DNA from: Halobacteriovorax sp. DA5
GTDB lineage: Bacteria; Bdellovibrionota; Bacteriovoracia; Bacteriovoracales; Bacteriovoracaceae
Length of the DNA stretch: 64,000 nt
Direction: 5' to 3'
NCBI RefSeq assembly: GCF_002903145.1
Contig: NZ_PPDJ01000003.1
Span: 371,308-435,307 of the forward strand
The stretch's first letter is position 1, and the number at the start of each line of letters is the position of its first letter. The notes below the pieces were generated by a model. It ran no database searches, was not told the DNA's origin, and was given only the letters and a program-made list of their open reading frames with translations. The position numbers and the translations under genes are program-made. Shown piece after piece: positions 44,622 through 54,278 of the stretch.

Positions 44622-45146
44622 GTGAGTGGTTTTTTAAATACTATTGGCATAATTGCAATTATTTGCCTTGTTGTTCTGGGGATAGCTGTATTTTCTTCTT
44701 TTAAGTATTCAAAAGATGACGATGGTAAAGTTACACTTTCTCTTTTCTGGGGAGCAATTAAAGTTAATGAAAAAGAGCAAAAAGTGAATATCCTAGGGGA
44801 CTTTATAGCGGTTGACGGTAAGGATGAAAAAGTTAAAGTTGCTGGTATTGTCGATGTTGATGGTAAAGATGAATTGGTAAATATTGATAATGGAAAGATA
44901 CTTGTAGATGGAAAAGAGAGTGTTATAAAAGTAGAGAAGTCTCTCGTTGTTGAAGTAAAAGAAGATCATGTTATTATTCAAAATGATTTTAATTCTGATA
45001 TTTTGAAAGTGATTACTTCTTTAAAGAAAAAAGATGATAAAAATTTAAAAGTCGAGGGGAGAGTTGTTGGTGAAGATGATCGCTATCTAATACTTGAGCC
45101 TAAGGATGCTTCAAAAATAAATATCAATGTAAAATTTGAGTCTTAA
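44622..45146 (+). CDS. Membrane-anchored protein with repeated beta strands
   Basis: 174 residues from the GTG at 44622, which follows GAGGAG by 5 bases; a GTG two codons earlier overlaps that site. One membrane helix (about 7-27), then a run of short strands with recurring VDGKDE/VDGKESV (at about 60-95), spaced about 17-20 residues, the look of a small beta-helix or beta-solenoid. The topology puts the repeats in the cytoplasm or periplasm depending on insertion; positive residues after the helix suggest cytoplasm. No family recognised. A bidirectional terminator follows. Confidence 0.65.
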   Translation: MSGFLNTIGIIAIICLVVLGIAVFSSFKYSKDDDGKVTLSLFWGAIKVNEKEQKVNILGDFIAVDGKDEKVKVAGIVDVDGKDELVNIDNGKILVDGKESVIKVEKSLVVEVKEDHVIIQNDFNSDILKVITSLKKKDDKNLKVEGRVVGEDDRYLILEPKDASKININVKFES

Positions 45147-45150
45147 TAAA

Positions 45151-45180
45151 AAAAAACGCCACTTACGTGGCGCCTTTCTT
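45151..45180. terminator. Bidirectional intrinsic terminator
   Basis: CGCCAC, loop TTAC, GTGGCG. On the minus strand the stem is followed by nine Ts, making a strong terminator for the chemoreceptor gene; on the plus strand by CCTTTCTT for the gene ending at 45146. Confidence 0.85.
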
Positions 45181-47572
45181 ATATAGCATCTTTGAATCTT
45201 GAATCATCTGAACTTATTGAGTCAGAGTCAATCAGTTCCAAATTCTTTTTCTTAGGAAATGGCATTTTAATTACTGATGGAGTCACTTTTGACGCTGTCA
45301 TAGTGCTTGCTCCAGTTTCATTTTCACCAAATACGATCATTTGAATATCTTGAACAATTCTTGAAAGATCGTTTGACTGTTCTTTCAGTTCTGCTGCTTT
45401 TGAAGATGATGTGTGGGCAACAGAAGTATTCTGTTGAGTAACCGCATCAAGTTGTTGAACAGCAGTTGTAATTTCGTTAACACCGGCAGATTGCTCTGTT
45501 GAAGAAGCTGCAATCTGTCTAACTGAACTATTTACTTCATTGAAGCTTTCTAGGATTTCACTTAGAACAGAGTCACAAGTTTTGATTTCAACTAAACTTT
45601 CATCTACTGACTTCTTACCATGCTCGATAATGCCAGACATTTTAGACTTAGAGCTTTCAACTGTACGGTGTACTTGCCCAATACTTCTATCTAGTAGTTC
45701 TGTAATTTCTTGGGCCGCTGTACCACTCATTGCTGCAAGAGCACCAACTTCTTCGGCTACGACAGCAAAACCTTTTCCATGTTCCCCAGCTCTGGCCGCT
45801 TCAACCGAAGCGTTGAAAGATAGAAGCTTTGTTTGGAACACGATATCGTTGATAACTTTTGTTTTTTCTGAAATTTCATCAATCACTTTAGTGATATTTT
45901 GAATTTCAACATTGTTTTCTTCAACACTCTTGATCAGAACTTCGTTATTCTTATGAATATCTTCGATTTTATGTTTTACGCTACTTACATATCTTTTACC
46001 TTCTTGAGCCTTTTCCTGACTTTTTTCTGATAGGTCTGAAGTTGTATTAGCATTCTCTGAGTTTCTATCAACCATTGCAGAGATCTCTGTAATTGAAGCC
46101 GAAGTCTCTTGTAAGCTGGCCGCTTGTTGCTCTGTTGCTGATGAAAGATCAGATGAACTTTGAGCTAAGGCATTGGCAGAGTTAAGTACATTGTGTGCTC
46201 CAATTTTTAACCCCTCAGCAAGCTTAACAAGGCTATTAGAAATTGTTTTAGCAAAAGTCAGGGCAAGTAGTAGAATTGCAATCCCTGAAATTGTAATTAA
46301 AGTCATGATAACTTTTCTTACAGTGTAGAGTGAAGATAAAGCTTCATCTTCATCCATTTCACTTAAGATATACCAGTTTAGACCATTTATGTTTAAAGGT
46401 TTATATGCACTAATTACATTTACATCTCTATAGTCTTTAAAGATTTCTGCACCAGACTTTCCTGCAATTGCATGATCTGCTCCAAGTGTATCAATCTTAG
46501 TTGCAAGCGCTGAAGTCTTCTTAGACTTCATATAATCGATAGCTTCTTTACTTAATCCAACTTCGTGCATTGTCTTAAAAAAGCTAGCTTCATCTTCTAC
46601 TATTGTTCTAGAGATACTTCTCATAATCTTATCTTTACCGATTATATAAGTTTCTCCAGTATCACCTTGTCCTTGCTCTTTCCACTTTTCACCGCTTGTT
46701 AAGATTTGATTAATCTTTGCAACTGGAACTTGGAATACAAGTACTGCGCTAAGTTTGTTATTTTCAAAAATAGGTGCCGAAATAAATTGAGCAGGAGATT
46801 CATAACTTGGGTAATACTTTTTGATATCAGTAAAGAATACTTCATCTTTTGATGTCGCATTCATTGCTAAATTGTATGCTTCTGCTAATCCTGAGTCAGA
46901 GTAAGGACCAACTTTTAGATTTGTTGCGAAGTCAGCTTCTTTATATACTGAATAAACAACTTCACCCTTTCCCGCATCAATTAAGAAAATATCGTAGTAG
47001 CCAAACTTATTTAAGTAAGTACGAAATGCCTGGTGATATCTTTCGTGTGTTTTTGAATAGCTTGTTCCATCATTAAGAGAAATAAGTGCATCCTTTGAAC
47101 CAAGAGGATTATTATTTGAACTGATGAAAGCATTTTGAAGAAGTAATTCATTCTTGCTCAGTTCTCTGATAATTTCACTAGTCTTATCAAACTCTTTTCC
47201 AATATTTGTTTTATTGTATTGTTGCCCAAACTCATTTGCATAAAAAGATGTTAATGAGGATTTTGCAGCATTAAAGTCTGTTCTCGTCTCTATTTCAAAT
47301 GATTGAAATGAACTTTTGAACTTCCTAGCAGCATCAATCGTTGAAATATTTTGTGCCAATGCAGATGCCTGTCCGGCCATTGTTTTGTAAAGCTCTTCTA
47401 GCTGAAAACTTCTTCCCTCGCGGATCGAAACTAACATATTTTCTGCATTTTCATGTAGTGTCTTGTCGACATTACTTAAGACAACAAAAGTAATTGTTAA
47501 TGAAGGGATGAGCCCGGCCAATAAGAAACCGAGAACTAGTTTTTTATTAAGGGAAAATTTACTTATACTCAT
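45179..47572 (-). CDS. Methyl-accepting chemotaxis protein with dCache sensor
   Basis: 797 residues. A first membrane helix (about 12-32), a large extracytoplasmic sensor of dCache type (about 35-410; DAGKGEVVYSVYKEADFATN and LNINGLNWYILSEMDEDEA segments), a second helix (about 415-437), a HAMP-like linker, and an MCP signalling domain whose tip reads [20 protein letters not shown]. Detects a small extracellular ligand and controls CheA. A sigma-28-like promoter lies 45 bases upstream, as for flagellar-regulon receptors. A bidirectional terminator follows. Confidence 0.92.
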   Translation of the reverse strand: MSISKFSLNKKLVLGFLLAGLIPSLTITFVVLSNVDKTLHENAENMLVSIREGRSFQLEELYKTMAGQASALAQNISTIDAARKFKSSFQSFEIETRTDFNAAKSSLTSFYANEFGQQYNKTNIGKEFDKTSEIIRELSKNELLLQNAFISSNNNPLGSKDALISLNDGTSYSKTHERYHQAFRTYLNKFGYYDIFLIDAGKGEVVYSVYKEADFATNLKVGPYSDSGLAEAYNLAMNATSKDEVFFTDIKKYYPSYESPAQFISAPIFENNKLSAVLVFQVPVAKINQILTSGEKWKEQGQGDTGETYIIGKDKIMRSISRTIVEDEASFFKTMHEVGLSKEAIDYMKSKKTSALATKIDTLGADHAIAGKSGAEIFKDYRDVNVISAYKPLNINGLNWYILSEMDEDEALSSLYTVRKVIMTLITISGIAILLLALTFAKTISNSLVKLAEGLKIGAHNVLNSANALAQSSSDLSSATEQQAASLQETSASITEISAMVDRNSENANTTSDLSEKSQEKAQEGKRYVSSVKHKIEDIHKNNEVLIKSVEENNVEIQNITKVIDEISEKTKVINDIVFQTKLLSFNASVEAARAGEHGKGFAVVAEEVGALAAMSGTAAQEITELLDRSIGQVHRTVESSKSKMSGIIEHGKKSVDESLVEIKTCDSVLSEILESFNEVNSSVRQIAASSTEQSAGVNEITTAVQQLDAVTQQNTSVAHTSSSKAAELKEQSNDLSRIVQDIQMIVFGENETGASTMTASKVTPSVIKMPFPKKKNLELIDSDSISSDDSRFKDAI

Positions 47573-47616
47573 TAACTATCCTTTTTCATTAGGCTAAAAT
47601 AAAATTGTTAACTGAG

Positions 47617-47643
47617 TTATCGAAAACTTTCTAAATAACTTTA
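47617..47643 (-). promoter_or_regulatory. sigma-28-like promoter for the dCache chemoreceptor
   Basis: Minus strand TAAA, 15 bases, TTCGATAA: exact -35, two changes in the -10 (GC to TT), correct spacing. Predicted transcription start near 47609 gives a leader of about 37 bases. Confidence 0.55.
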
Positions 47644-47792
47644 TAGTAAATATTGTTATTTTTTTATAGATAAACTTTGTTGAACCCTGGGAGTCTTTTG
47701 ATAACAGTTAGTTAAATATTTTTTGAATAAAATTGCTGATTTTAATTATAAAAAAACCCTAATTAAAAATTATTAAGATTGGCAATTATGTT

Positions 47793-47807
47793 ACTCGTGA
47801 TACGAGT
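47793..47807. promoter_or_regulatory. Inverted repeat before the Crp-like gene
   Basis: ACTCGT, GAT, ACGAGT: a perfect 6-bp dyad ending 19 bases before the ATG at 47827. It could be an operator for autoregulation or an mRNA hairpin. Confidence 0.4.
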
Positions 47808-47826
47808 TGGAGATAGAGGACAAGCT

Positions 47827-48414
47827 ATGGAAGCTTTAAGTTATTTGAAGAGTGTGATGGATTCGTATCATGAGTTATCGAACGATTGTTGGGGAGAGCT
47901 TCAACAAGCATTGCGAATCAAGTCTTTTAAAAAGGGGACTGTTTTAGTCAACTTTGGCGATATTCCAACAAAGTTTTATTTTGTCTACAAGGGACTTGTA
48001 AGGGCCTATTCTATGGGACAAGATGAGGCGGCCAAGGAAGTTAATAAGAACTTCTTTGATGAAGGCAGGTTCCCATCTGCAGTCGTTGCTACACTTGATC
48101 GTACTCCTTCTGAGATTTGCATTGAAACACTTGAGGATTCTACTTTAGTTGAAATAGATCATACTAAGTACCGTGAACTACTTGAGAAGTATGAAGACCT
48201 AAAGTGGTATCACATAAAATATTTAGAAAAACACTGGGTAAAGGAAAAAGAGCCCGTTGAGATATCTTTATTGGATGGGGAAGCAAAGGAGCGCTATCTT
48301 TCCTTTATCGCAGAAAATCCTCTATTGGCGAAACGAGTCCCTCTCTATCATTTGGCTTCCAAGCTAGGCATTACACCAACCCAGTTGAGTCGAATCAGAA
48401 AAACAATTAATTGA
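47827..48414 (+). CDS. Crp/Fnr-family transcription regulator
   Basis: 195 residues from the ATG at 47827, preceded by AGAGGA at 6 bases; an in-frame TTG at 47779 has no site. The N-terminal cyclic-nucleotide-binding-type barrel (FKKGTVLVNFGDIPTKFYFV; FDEGRFPSAVVATLDRTPSE) is followed by a dimer helix and a C-terminal helix-turn-helix (LYHLASKLGITPTQLSRIRK). No cysteines for an Fe-S cluster, so not an Fnr oxygen sensor. The ligand is unknown; this layout is common in regulators of the Bacteroidetes type. Confidence 0.85.
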   Translation: MEALSYLKSVMDSYHELSNDCWGELQQALRIKSFKKGTVLVNFGDIPTKFYFVYKGLVRAYSMGQDEAAKEVNKNFFDEGRFPSAVVATLDRTPSEICIETLEDSTLVEIDHTKYRELLEKYEDLKWYHIKYLEKHWVKEKEPVEISLLDGEAKERYLSFIAENPLLAKRVPLYHLASKLGITPTQLSRIRKTIN

Positions 48415-48468
48415 TTCTTCTCAACATATGTAAAGGAAATGTTACCTCTATTTTTATATATTAGGGGC

Positions 48469-48939
48469 ATGACAAATTTAGCTTTAGTATTATTATCAAT
48501 TCTTTCGGGATGTCTTATCCTTTTACAAAGTAGTCTTAATGGGCAACTTTCTAAGTATACGCATAATCCCTTCTTTTCATCGTTTGTGCTTTACTTCTTT
48601 AGTGCTGTTTTTATGATGTTCATATTTCTAAGTACACGTCTAAAAATACCTAGCCTAGAAGTTATAAAAGAGGTTCCTCTCTACCTTTGGGGAGCTGGAA
48701 GTATTCTGAGTATTGTGGGTCTAACTCTCGTTTATTGGTTAATGCCAATTTTAGGGGTTTCAAAAGTATTAAGTGGTATAATTACAGGACAAATTATTGC
48801 TGGAATGATTGTTTCTCATTTCGGTTTTTTTGACTTACCTGTAATTGAAATAAATCGTTACAAAATTCTTGGCGTAGCCTTCTTATTTATAGGTGTATAT
48901 TTTATCAATTGGAGTGCAATTAATGAAACAGTTAAATAA
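48469..48939 (+). CDS. DMT-type membrane protein (DUF606/YdcZ)
   Basis: 156 residues from the ATG at 48469 (an ATG 30 bases upstream is also possible; both have poorly placed ribosome binding sites). Five hydrophobic helices, with SGCLILLQSSLNGQLSKYTH near the N-terminus and GIITGQIIAGMIVSHFGFF near the end, match DUF606/YdcZ proteins of the drug/metabolite transporter clan. Substrate unknown. It overlaps the N-acetyltransferase gene by 17 bases. Confidence 0.75.
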   Translation: MTNLALVLLSILSGCLILLQSSLNGQLSKYTHNPFFSSFVLYFFSAVFMMFIFLSTRLKIPSLEVIKEVPLYLWGAGSILSIVGLTLVYWLMPILGVSKVLSGIITGQIIAGMIVSHFGFFDLPVIEINRYKILGVAFLFIGVYFINWSAINETVK

Positions 48940-49672
48940 TGAAATTAAAGAGTTTCTTCTAAATAACACATTTAACAACATTGATATTTTAATCAGTGAT
49001 AGAGAAATTTTAAAACTTGATGATGAGAGTTTAGAAAACAAACTTATTGTGAGAAAGCGTGGAGGTTATTGTTTTGAAAATAATCAATACTTCTACACAA
49101 AGTTAAAAAAGAATGGCCTTGAGGTGAAAAGAGTTTTAGGTCGTGTTGTTTACGGTGATACACCTGATGATAAGCCGAGATCTCATCAGGCTACAGTCAT
49201 AACACATGATGGTAAGTTATACTTAGTGGATGTAGGATTTGGACCATATACACCTGGAGCAGTAATCCCTTTAACTGGTCAGGAAGTCGAGAGCTTCAAT
49301 AAGCGAACTTATCGAGTTTCTAAAATTAATGATGTTGATTATCAATTAGAAATTAAAAAGGAGGATGGGTTCTTTTCTCTCTATCAATTTAACCTTGCTA
49401 ATTATAACGATGCTGATTTTAAGGTCGCAAATTACTATACAAATACTCATGATGATTCAAAATTTACGACATCTCTCATCTTGTCTCAACAAATCGAAAA
49501 TGGAACAAGATTTATCAATAATCTTATCTATTCTGAAATCTATGAAAATGAACGTAAAAGTATTGATATAAACTCAGCAGAGGAGTTATATAAGCTAATT
49601 AGTGATTCATTTAACGTTAATATTACAAAAGAAGAATGCTCTTATCTATTCGATATTGTGAGTAATTTTTAA
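48923..49672 (+). CDS. Arylamine N-acetyltransferase
   Basis: 249 residues from the ATG at 48923. The catalytic triad is complete: C50 in KRGGYCFENN, H88 in RSHQATVI and D103 in LVDVGFG. Transfers acetyl from acetyl-CoA to arylamines, hydrazines or similar groups. The gene overlaps the membrane protein gene by 17 bases, so expression is coupled; the transporter might move the substrate or product. Confidence 0.88.
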   Translation: MKQLNNEIKEFLLNNTFNNIDILISDREILKLDDESLENKLIVRKRGGYCFENNQYFYTKLKKNGLEVKRVLGRVVYGDTPDDKPRSHQATVITHDGKLYLVDVGFGPYTPGAVIPLTGQEVESFNKRTYRVSKINDVDYQLEIKKEDGFFSLYQFNLANYNDADFKVANYYTNTHDDSKFTTSLILSQQIENGTRFINNLIYSEIYENERKSIDINSAEELYKLISDSFNVNITKEECSYLFDIVSNF

Positions 49673-49684
49673 TAAGCTAGTATG

Positions 49685-49699
49685 CCTAAATTGTTTAGG
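49685..49699. repeat. Small inverted repeat after the acetyltransferase gene
   Basis: CCTAAA, TTG, TTTAGG: a perfect 6-bp dyad 12 bases past the stop, without a U-run. It may be a weak terminator or mRNA end structure. Confidence 0.35.
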
Positions 49700-49764
49700 T
49701 TGACGGGAAGCTTATAAAAAGAGACTAATGACTTAATAAATATAATAAAAGAGAAATAAACTGT

Positions 49765-51144
49765 ATGAGCAATAGCTTCACTAATTTAAAGATAGATAGC
49801 AGATTAAAAAGCAATCTCAAAGATTTAAAGTTTGAGAATATGACACCTATTCAGGAAAAGTCTTTACCAATCATTCTTGAAGGCAAGGATATAATTGCTC
49901 AAGCTAAAACAGGTAGCGGGAAAACTGTAGCATTTGGACTTGGTGTCTTAAATACTATTGATGTTAAACAAACAAGACCACAATGTTTAATTTTATGTCC
50001 AACAAGAGAATTAGCAGAACAAGTTGCAATGGAGCTAAGGAAACTCGCTCGAGCAATTTCTAACATGAAAGTATTAACAATAACTGGTGGAAGATCAGAG
50101 TATCAACAAGAGAAGTCTCTATCTCATGGTGCCCATATTGTGGTAGGAACACCGGGAAGAGTATTGAAGCTTTTAAAAAGAAAAATTCTCGTTCTTGATT
50201 TTGTTAAAAATTATGTTCTTGATGAAGCTGACCGTATGCTTGATATGGGCTTTTATGAAGATATCTCGAGAATTTCAGCATTTGTTCCAAAGCAAAGACA
50301 GACTTTACTTTTTTCGGCAACATTTCCTGAAGACATCGAAGATTTAAGTAAGAAACTTCAAAACGATGCTATTAGACTTAGTGTTGATGTTGTCCATGAA
50401 GAAACAAATATCAAAGAAGAGTTTATTCAACTGGGTTCTCATAAAGATAAAATGGATATGCTTTTTAGAGTTCTTGGAAAGTATCAGTCTAAGCGCTTTA
50501 TCGTTTTTTGTAAGACAAAGAGAATAACTGATGTTGTTGCTGATGAGCTTTATAAAGCCGGTGTGGCCGTCGAGTCAATTCATGGTGATCTAGACCAAAA
50601 TGAAAGAACCGCTGTTTTAACGATGTTTTCAAATAAAAGTCTTTCTGGAATTGCTGCAACTGATGTCGCGGCCAGAGGGATTGACATTAAAGATCTTGAT
50701 CTTGTTGTTAATTATGATCTCTCTAATGATCCTGAGGTCTATGTTCATCGCATAGGACGTACTGGACGAGCTGGAAATGAAGGAAGGGCCGTTAGTTTCT
50801 TTGTTGAGCAAGAGATTGATAATTTAGAGAACATAAAAGAGTATCAGTCACGAGATTATGAAATTATTGATCCATCTAATTTTAGTGAAAGCACTGAGTA
50901 CAATATTAGACCACTTATGGCGACAATCTATATTCATGCAGGGAAAAGAGATAAACTAAGACCTGGTGATATTGTTGGGGCAATCGTCGGTGAGTCTGGA
51001 ATTGATTCGAAAGAAATTGGTGATATTTCGGTGACTAAGAATATGAGTTATGTTGCTGTAAAAGCTGAGCATATAAAGCATGTCGTTGAAAGTCTTCGAA
51101 ATGGAAAAATTAAAAAAAGAAAATTTAAGTTAGGAATTCTATGA
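49765..51144 (+). CDS. dbpA: DEAD-box RNA helicase DbpA
   Basis: 459 residues. The helicase core has AKTGSGKT (motif I), PTRELAEQ (Ia), [12 protein letters not shown] (II, DEAD), LLFSATFP (III, SAT) and [10 protein letters not shown] (VI). The C-terminal 75 residues ([36 protein letters not shown]) form the DbpA RNA-binding domain (PF03880), which directs the E. coli enzyme to 23S rRNA hairpin 92 during 50S assembly. Its stop overlaps the yaiI start (ATGA), so the two are translationally coupled. Confidence 0.92.
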   Translation: MSNSFTNLKIDSRLKSNLKDLKFENMTPIQEKSLPIILEGKDIIAQAKTGSGKTVAFGLGVLNTIDVKQTRPQCLILCPTRELAEQVAMELRKLARAISNMKVLTITGGRSEYQQEKSLSHGAHIVVGTPGRVLKLLKRKILVLDFVKNYVLDEADRMLDMGFYEDISRISAFVPKQRQTLLFSATFPEDIEDLSKKLQNDAIRLSVDVVHEETNIKEEFIQLGSHKDKMDMLFRVLGKYQSKRFIVFCKTKRITDVVADELYKAGVAVESIHGDLDQNERTAVLTMFSNKSLSGIAATDVAARGIDIKDLDLVVNYDLSNDPEVYVHRIGRTGRAGNEGRAVSFFVEQEIDNLENIKEYQSRDYEIIDPSNFSESTEYNIRPLMATIYIHAGKRDKLRPGDIVGAIVGESGIDSKEIGDISVTKNMSYVAVKAEHIKHVVESLRNGKIKKRKFKLGIL

Positions 51145-51611
51145 TGAATAAAGAGCTGATGAAGATTTGGGTCGATGCTGATGCCTGTCCTAAAGTTATA
51201 AAAGAGGTTTTATTCAAAACATCTATTCGTCTACAAATTCCATTAGTTCTTGTCGCAAACTCTTATATGAATATTCCTCTTCATGAACTTATTACTTTTA
51301 TAAAAGTTGATAGCGGTGCGGATGTTGCTGATATGTATATTGCTGACAACGCTAAAATTAATGATCTCGTTATTACAGCAGATATTCCTTTAGCTGCAGA
51401 GGTCGTAAAAAATGGAACTCTTGCTATAAATCCTAGAGGAGAGCTTTATGATGAAGAAAATGTCGGAGAACGTTTGTCTATGCGTGACTTCATGAAAGAG
51501 CTTAGAGATGGTGGTCTTATTACAGGGGGACCTGATGCATTTAGTACTAAGGATAAGGCAAATTTCGCGAACTCGTTAAATAAAATCCTTTCTAAGAAGG
51601 GGTTTAAGTAA
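51141..51611 (+). CDS. yaiI: YaiI/YqxD-family protein (DUF188)
   Basis: 156 residues. The start [18 protein letters not shown], the [20 protein letters not shown] and the [18 protein letters not shown] segments define UPF0178/YaiI, a PIN-like fold family with conserved acidic residues (D12, D14) that suggest nuclease activity, not proven. It overlaps dbpA by 4 bases and precedes rhlE by 149 bases. A decayed relative with the same rhlE partner lies at 62098. Confidence 0.9.
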   Translation: MMNKELMKIWVDADACPKVIKEVLFKTSIRLQIPLVLVANSYMNIPLHELITFIKVDSGADVADMYIADNAKINDLVITADIPLAAEVVKNGTLAINPRGELYDEENVGERLSMRDFMKELRDGGLITGGPDAFSTKDKANFANSLNKILSKKGFK

Positions 51612-51760
51612 ATATAGTTTACAGAGGGGATTATAAAGGTTGACTTGTATCTCTATTCGGGAGATGAAGAGGGTTGATCTAGATACATTTTAAATATTCG
51701 CCTTTGCTAGTATTTGGATTAAGCAATGGCACTAGCGCTTTTTAAGCAAGGATATTTATT

Positions 51761-53050
51761 ATGTCTTCAGTCAAATCTTTTGATTCTTTAAATCTATTAC
51801 CTGAAATTCTTTCTGCATTAAAAAAGAAAGGTTATACAGCACCAACGCCGATTCAAGCAAATTCAATTCCACACCTATTAGATGGTGGAGATATCTTAGG
51901 GATTGCTCAAACGGGAACTGGAAAGACTGCTGCATTCTCTCTTCCTATTTTAAATAATTTAAAAATTAAAAAAATAAAAACAAAACCAGCTCGTATGAGG
52001 TGTCTAATCTTAACTCCGACAAGAGAATTAGCATCGCAGATAGAAGAGAATATAAAAGAATACTCTAAAGGATTGGGGATTTCATCCGCAGTTATCTTTG
52101 GAGGTGTTAGTCCTAGGCCTCAAGTTCAGAAACTGTCACGTGGAATGGATATTATCGTTGCAACACCAGGCAGACTTCTAGATCTAATGGGTGATGGCCA
52201 CGTTCGTTTTGAACAACTAGAAACTTTTGTTCTTGATGAAGCCGATCGTATGCTAGATATGGGCTTCATTAGAGACGTTAACAAGATCATTGCTAAACTC
52301 CCTGAAAAAAGACAAACTCTCTTATTTTCGGCCACAATGCCTCAGGATATTGTGAACCTTTCTAAGAAATTGCTTGTTAAGCCTAAGAAAGTTGAAGTGA
52401 CACCTGAGTCGACAACAGTTGAAAAAATTGATCAAAAGATAAATCTTGTTCATAGAACAAATAAGCCGAAGCTTTTAAAGAATATTTTAGAGGATACTAC
52501 AATTGAGCACGTGCTTGTTTTTACTAAAACTAAGCATGGCGCTAATCGTGTGGTTAAGCATCTGGATCAAGTTGGAATTACGGCCGCTGCAATACATGGC
52601 AATAAGTCTCAGGGGGCACGAGAGAAGGCCTTGGGTGGTTTTAGAAAGGGAACTGTTAGGGTGCTTGTTGCTACTGATATTGCTGCTCGTGGAATTGATG
52701 TTTCCCATATCACTCATGTTATTAATTATAATCTTCCTGATGATCCTAAGAGTTATGTACATCGTATTGGGAGAACTGCTCGTGCTGGAAGAGAAGGGAT
52801 TGCTATCTCTTTTTGCGACGATACAGAAACAAAGCTATTAAACGATATTGAAAAAACGATTAACTACAAAATTCCTGTCGACACGAATCATGCTTTTCAT
52901 GGAGTTGCGGGGCAACCTGACTCACAAGAGGCGCCTAGAGCTCCTAGGACGCCTAGGCTTAGAGCAAAATCTTCTAAAGATAATAACAATAAGCAAAGAA
53001 GCGCTAGGCGAAGAAGAGCAAAACAAAAGTCTAAATCATCGTCTCTTTAA
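51761..53050 (+). CDS. rhlE: DEAD-box RNA helicase RhlE
   Basis: 429 residues. Full helicase core: [36 protein letters not shown], and HRIGRTARAGREG. The C-terminal tail (about 375-429) is short, basic and low-complexity (RTPRLRAKSS; RSARRRRAKQKSKS), as in RhlE. It unwinds short RNA helices and affects ribosome maturation and RNA turnover, often in cold conditions. The 149-base upstream region gives it its own promoter in addition to dbpA-yaiI read-through. Confidence 0.92.
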   Translation: MSSVKSFDSLNLLPEILSALKKKGYTAPTPIQANSIPHLLDGGDILGIAQTGTGKTAAFSLPILNNLKIKKIKTKPARMRCLILTPTRELASQIEENIKEYSKGLGISSAVIFGGVSPRPQVQKLSRGMDIIVATPGRLLDLMGDGHVRFEQLETFVLDEADRMLDMGFIRDVNKIIAKLPEKRQTLLFSATMPQDIVNLSKKLLVKPKKVEVTPESTTVEKIDQKINLVHRTNKPKLLKNILEDTTIEHVLVFTKTKHGANRVVKHLDQVGITAAAIHGNKSQGAREKALGGFRKGTVRVLVATDIAARGIDVSHITHVINYNLPDDPKSYVHRIGRTARAGREGIAISFCDDTETKLLNDIEKTINYKIPVDTNHAFHGVAGQPDSQEAPRAPRTPRLRAKSSKDNNNKQRSARRRRAKQKSKSSSL

Positions 53051-53055
53051 GAACA

Positions 53056-53685
53056 CTAAAAACGCGTTAAAAACTCAAAGTAAGTCGCACCATCTAGCAT
53101 AAAAGTGGTGTAGACTTCTGTGTTTTGACCGATTTTCCCGCCAATTGGGGCAGTATTAATATCTGAGAAATCATAATTCTTATCACCGAATTCCTTAATA
53201 ACAAAGACGAGTAAACCCGCACCTTGTGAAAGAAATTCTCCAAGTCCATTTTCTTTCGCTACAGCGTAAGCAACTTTAGAAAAGCCTGCATGACACCATT
53301 TATTTGAAATATCTCCTTGGTTATGTAAAGCACTACAAGGATCATCATTTTCGACAAAGTAGTCAGACTTAGAATTTGATAAGAAAAGGGCCGATTCACG
53401 ACTTAGTCCTAGGACTTTAAAATCTTGGGGTCTTTCTTCATTATTCTTTATATATTTTTCAAAAAAGATTGAGGCAGCTCGAGTTGATTGTTCACTGTCT
53501 CCAATAACTATATCTTTGTACTTTTCCGAAAGCTCTACATACTCTCTGGCCATTCTAGAATATGAATCTTCTTGCGCCTGCATCATGTTTGGTTTGATGT
53601 TAAATCGCATATCACTAATATTTTCAGTGCTCGATAGGGCAGAGAGAGATAGTAAGATACTTAGTGGCATTATCAATTTCTTCAT
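53056..53685 (-). CDS. Exported protein of unknown function
   Basis: 209 residues with a signal peptide (MKKLIMPLSILLSLSALS). The mature part has a helical first half and a segment with two cysteines (CSALHNQGDISNKWC) near the middle, followed by beta-rich GAGLLVFVIKEFGDKNYDFS. The order suggests a disulphide-closed domain. No family recognised. Convergent with rhlE across 5 bases. Confidence 0.6.
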   Translation of the reverse strand: MKKLIMPLSILLSLSALSSTENISDMRFNIKPNMMQAQEDSYSRMAREYVELSEKYKDIVIGDSEQSTRAASIFFEKYIKNNEERPQDFKVLGLSRESALFLSNSKSDYFVENDDPCSALHNQGDISNKWCHAGFSKVAYAVAKENGLGEFLSQGAGLLVFVIKEFGDKNYDFSDINTAPIGGKIGQNTEVYTTFMLDGATYFEFLTRF

Positions 53686-53831
53686 ATGTCGTCCTCTTAA
53701 ATTATTTTGATCATCTTAACTAATTAGTTAGTTTGATGGTGAAAATATGAAAAAATGAGTGCCTGTTCTAAAATTAGACAGACGTGATTTCATATGGTTA
53801 TACTATGAATTGAGAGTTGGAGGTTATTGAT

Positions 53832-54278
53832 ATGAAAAAGATTTCCGAGCAATACAAGCGTGATTTACTGGAGTCGATTCCAGTCGTCTCAGGAATGAAG
53901 CTTGAAATTAAGACTGTAGAAGATCAGAAAATCGTACTAAAAGCTCCTTTAAGTAAGAATATTAATTATGAAGGAACTGCATTTGGTGGAAGTATTAATA
54001 CACTAGCAATTCTTTCTTGCTACCTCTTAACTCATCATACGATGAAAGTTCATAATATTGATTTCAAGTCTCTCGTTATCCAAAATAGTGAGATTGATTA
54101 TCTTATGCCCGTGGATTCTGACTTTGAGGCCATTGCAGAAATTGATGAAGCTTCAGTAAATAATTTCATACAATCACTTAAGCGACGCAAAGTCGGCCGC
54201 TTAAATGTTCATTCAAAGATTATGGTAGGAGACAGTGTTAGAGCGAGCTTTAAAGGACGCTTTGTTGCTACTTTATAA
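53832..54278 (+). CDS. Thioesterase-like hotdog protein (YiiD C-terminal type)
   Basis: 148 residues from the ATG at 53832 (GGAGG 8 bases before). The hotdog fold is recognised by NINYEGTAFGGSINTLAILS, the central helix, and the strands NSEIDYLMPVDSDFEAIAE and GRLNVHSKIMVGD. This matches the YiiD_C putative thioesterase family (PF09500). Substrate unknown. Its 3' end overlaps the convergent ndh by 11 bases. Confidence 0.78.
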   Translation: MKKISEQYKRDLLESIPVVSGMKLEIKTVEDQKIVLKAPLSKNINYEGTAFGGSINTLAILSCYLLTHHTMKVHNIDFKSLVIQNSEIDYLMPVDSDFEAIAEIDEASVNNFIQSLKRRKVGRLNVHSKIMVGDSVRASFKGRFVATL

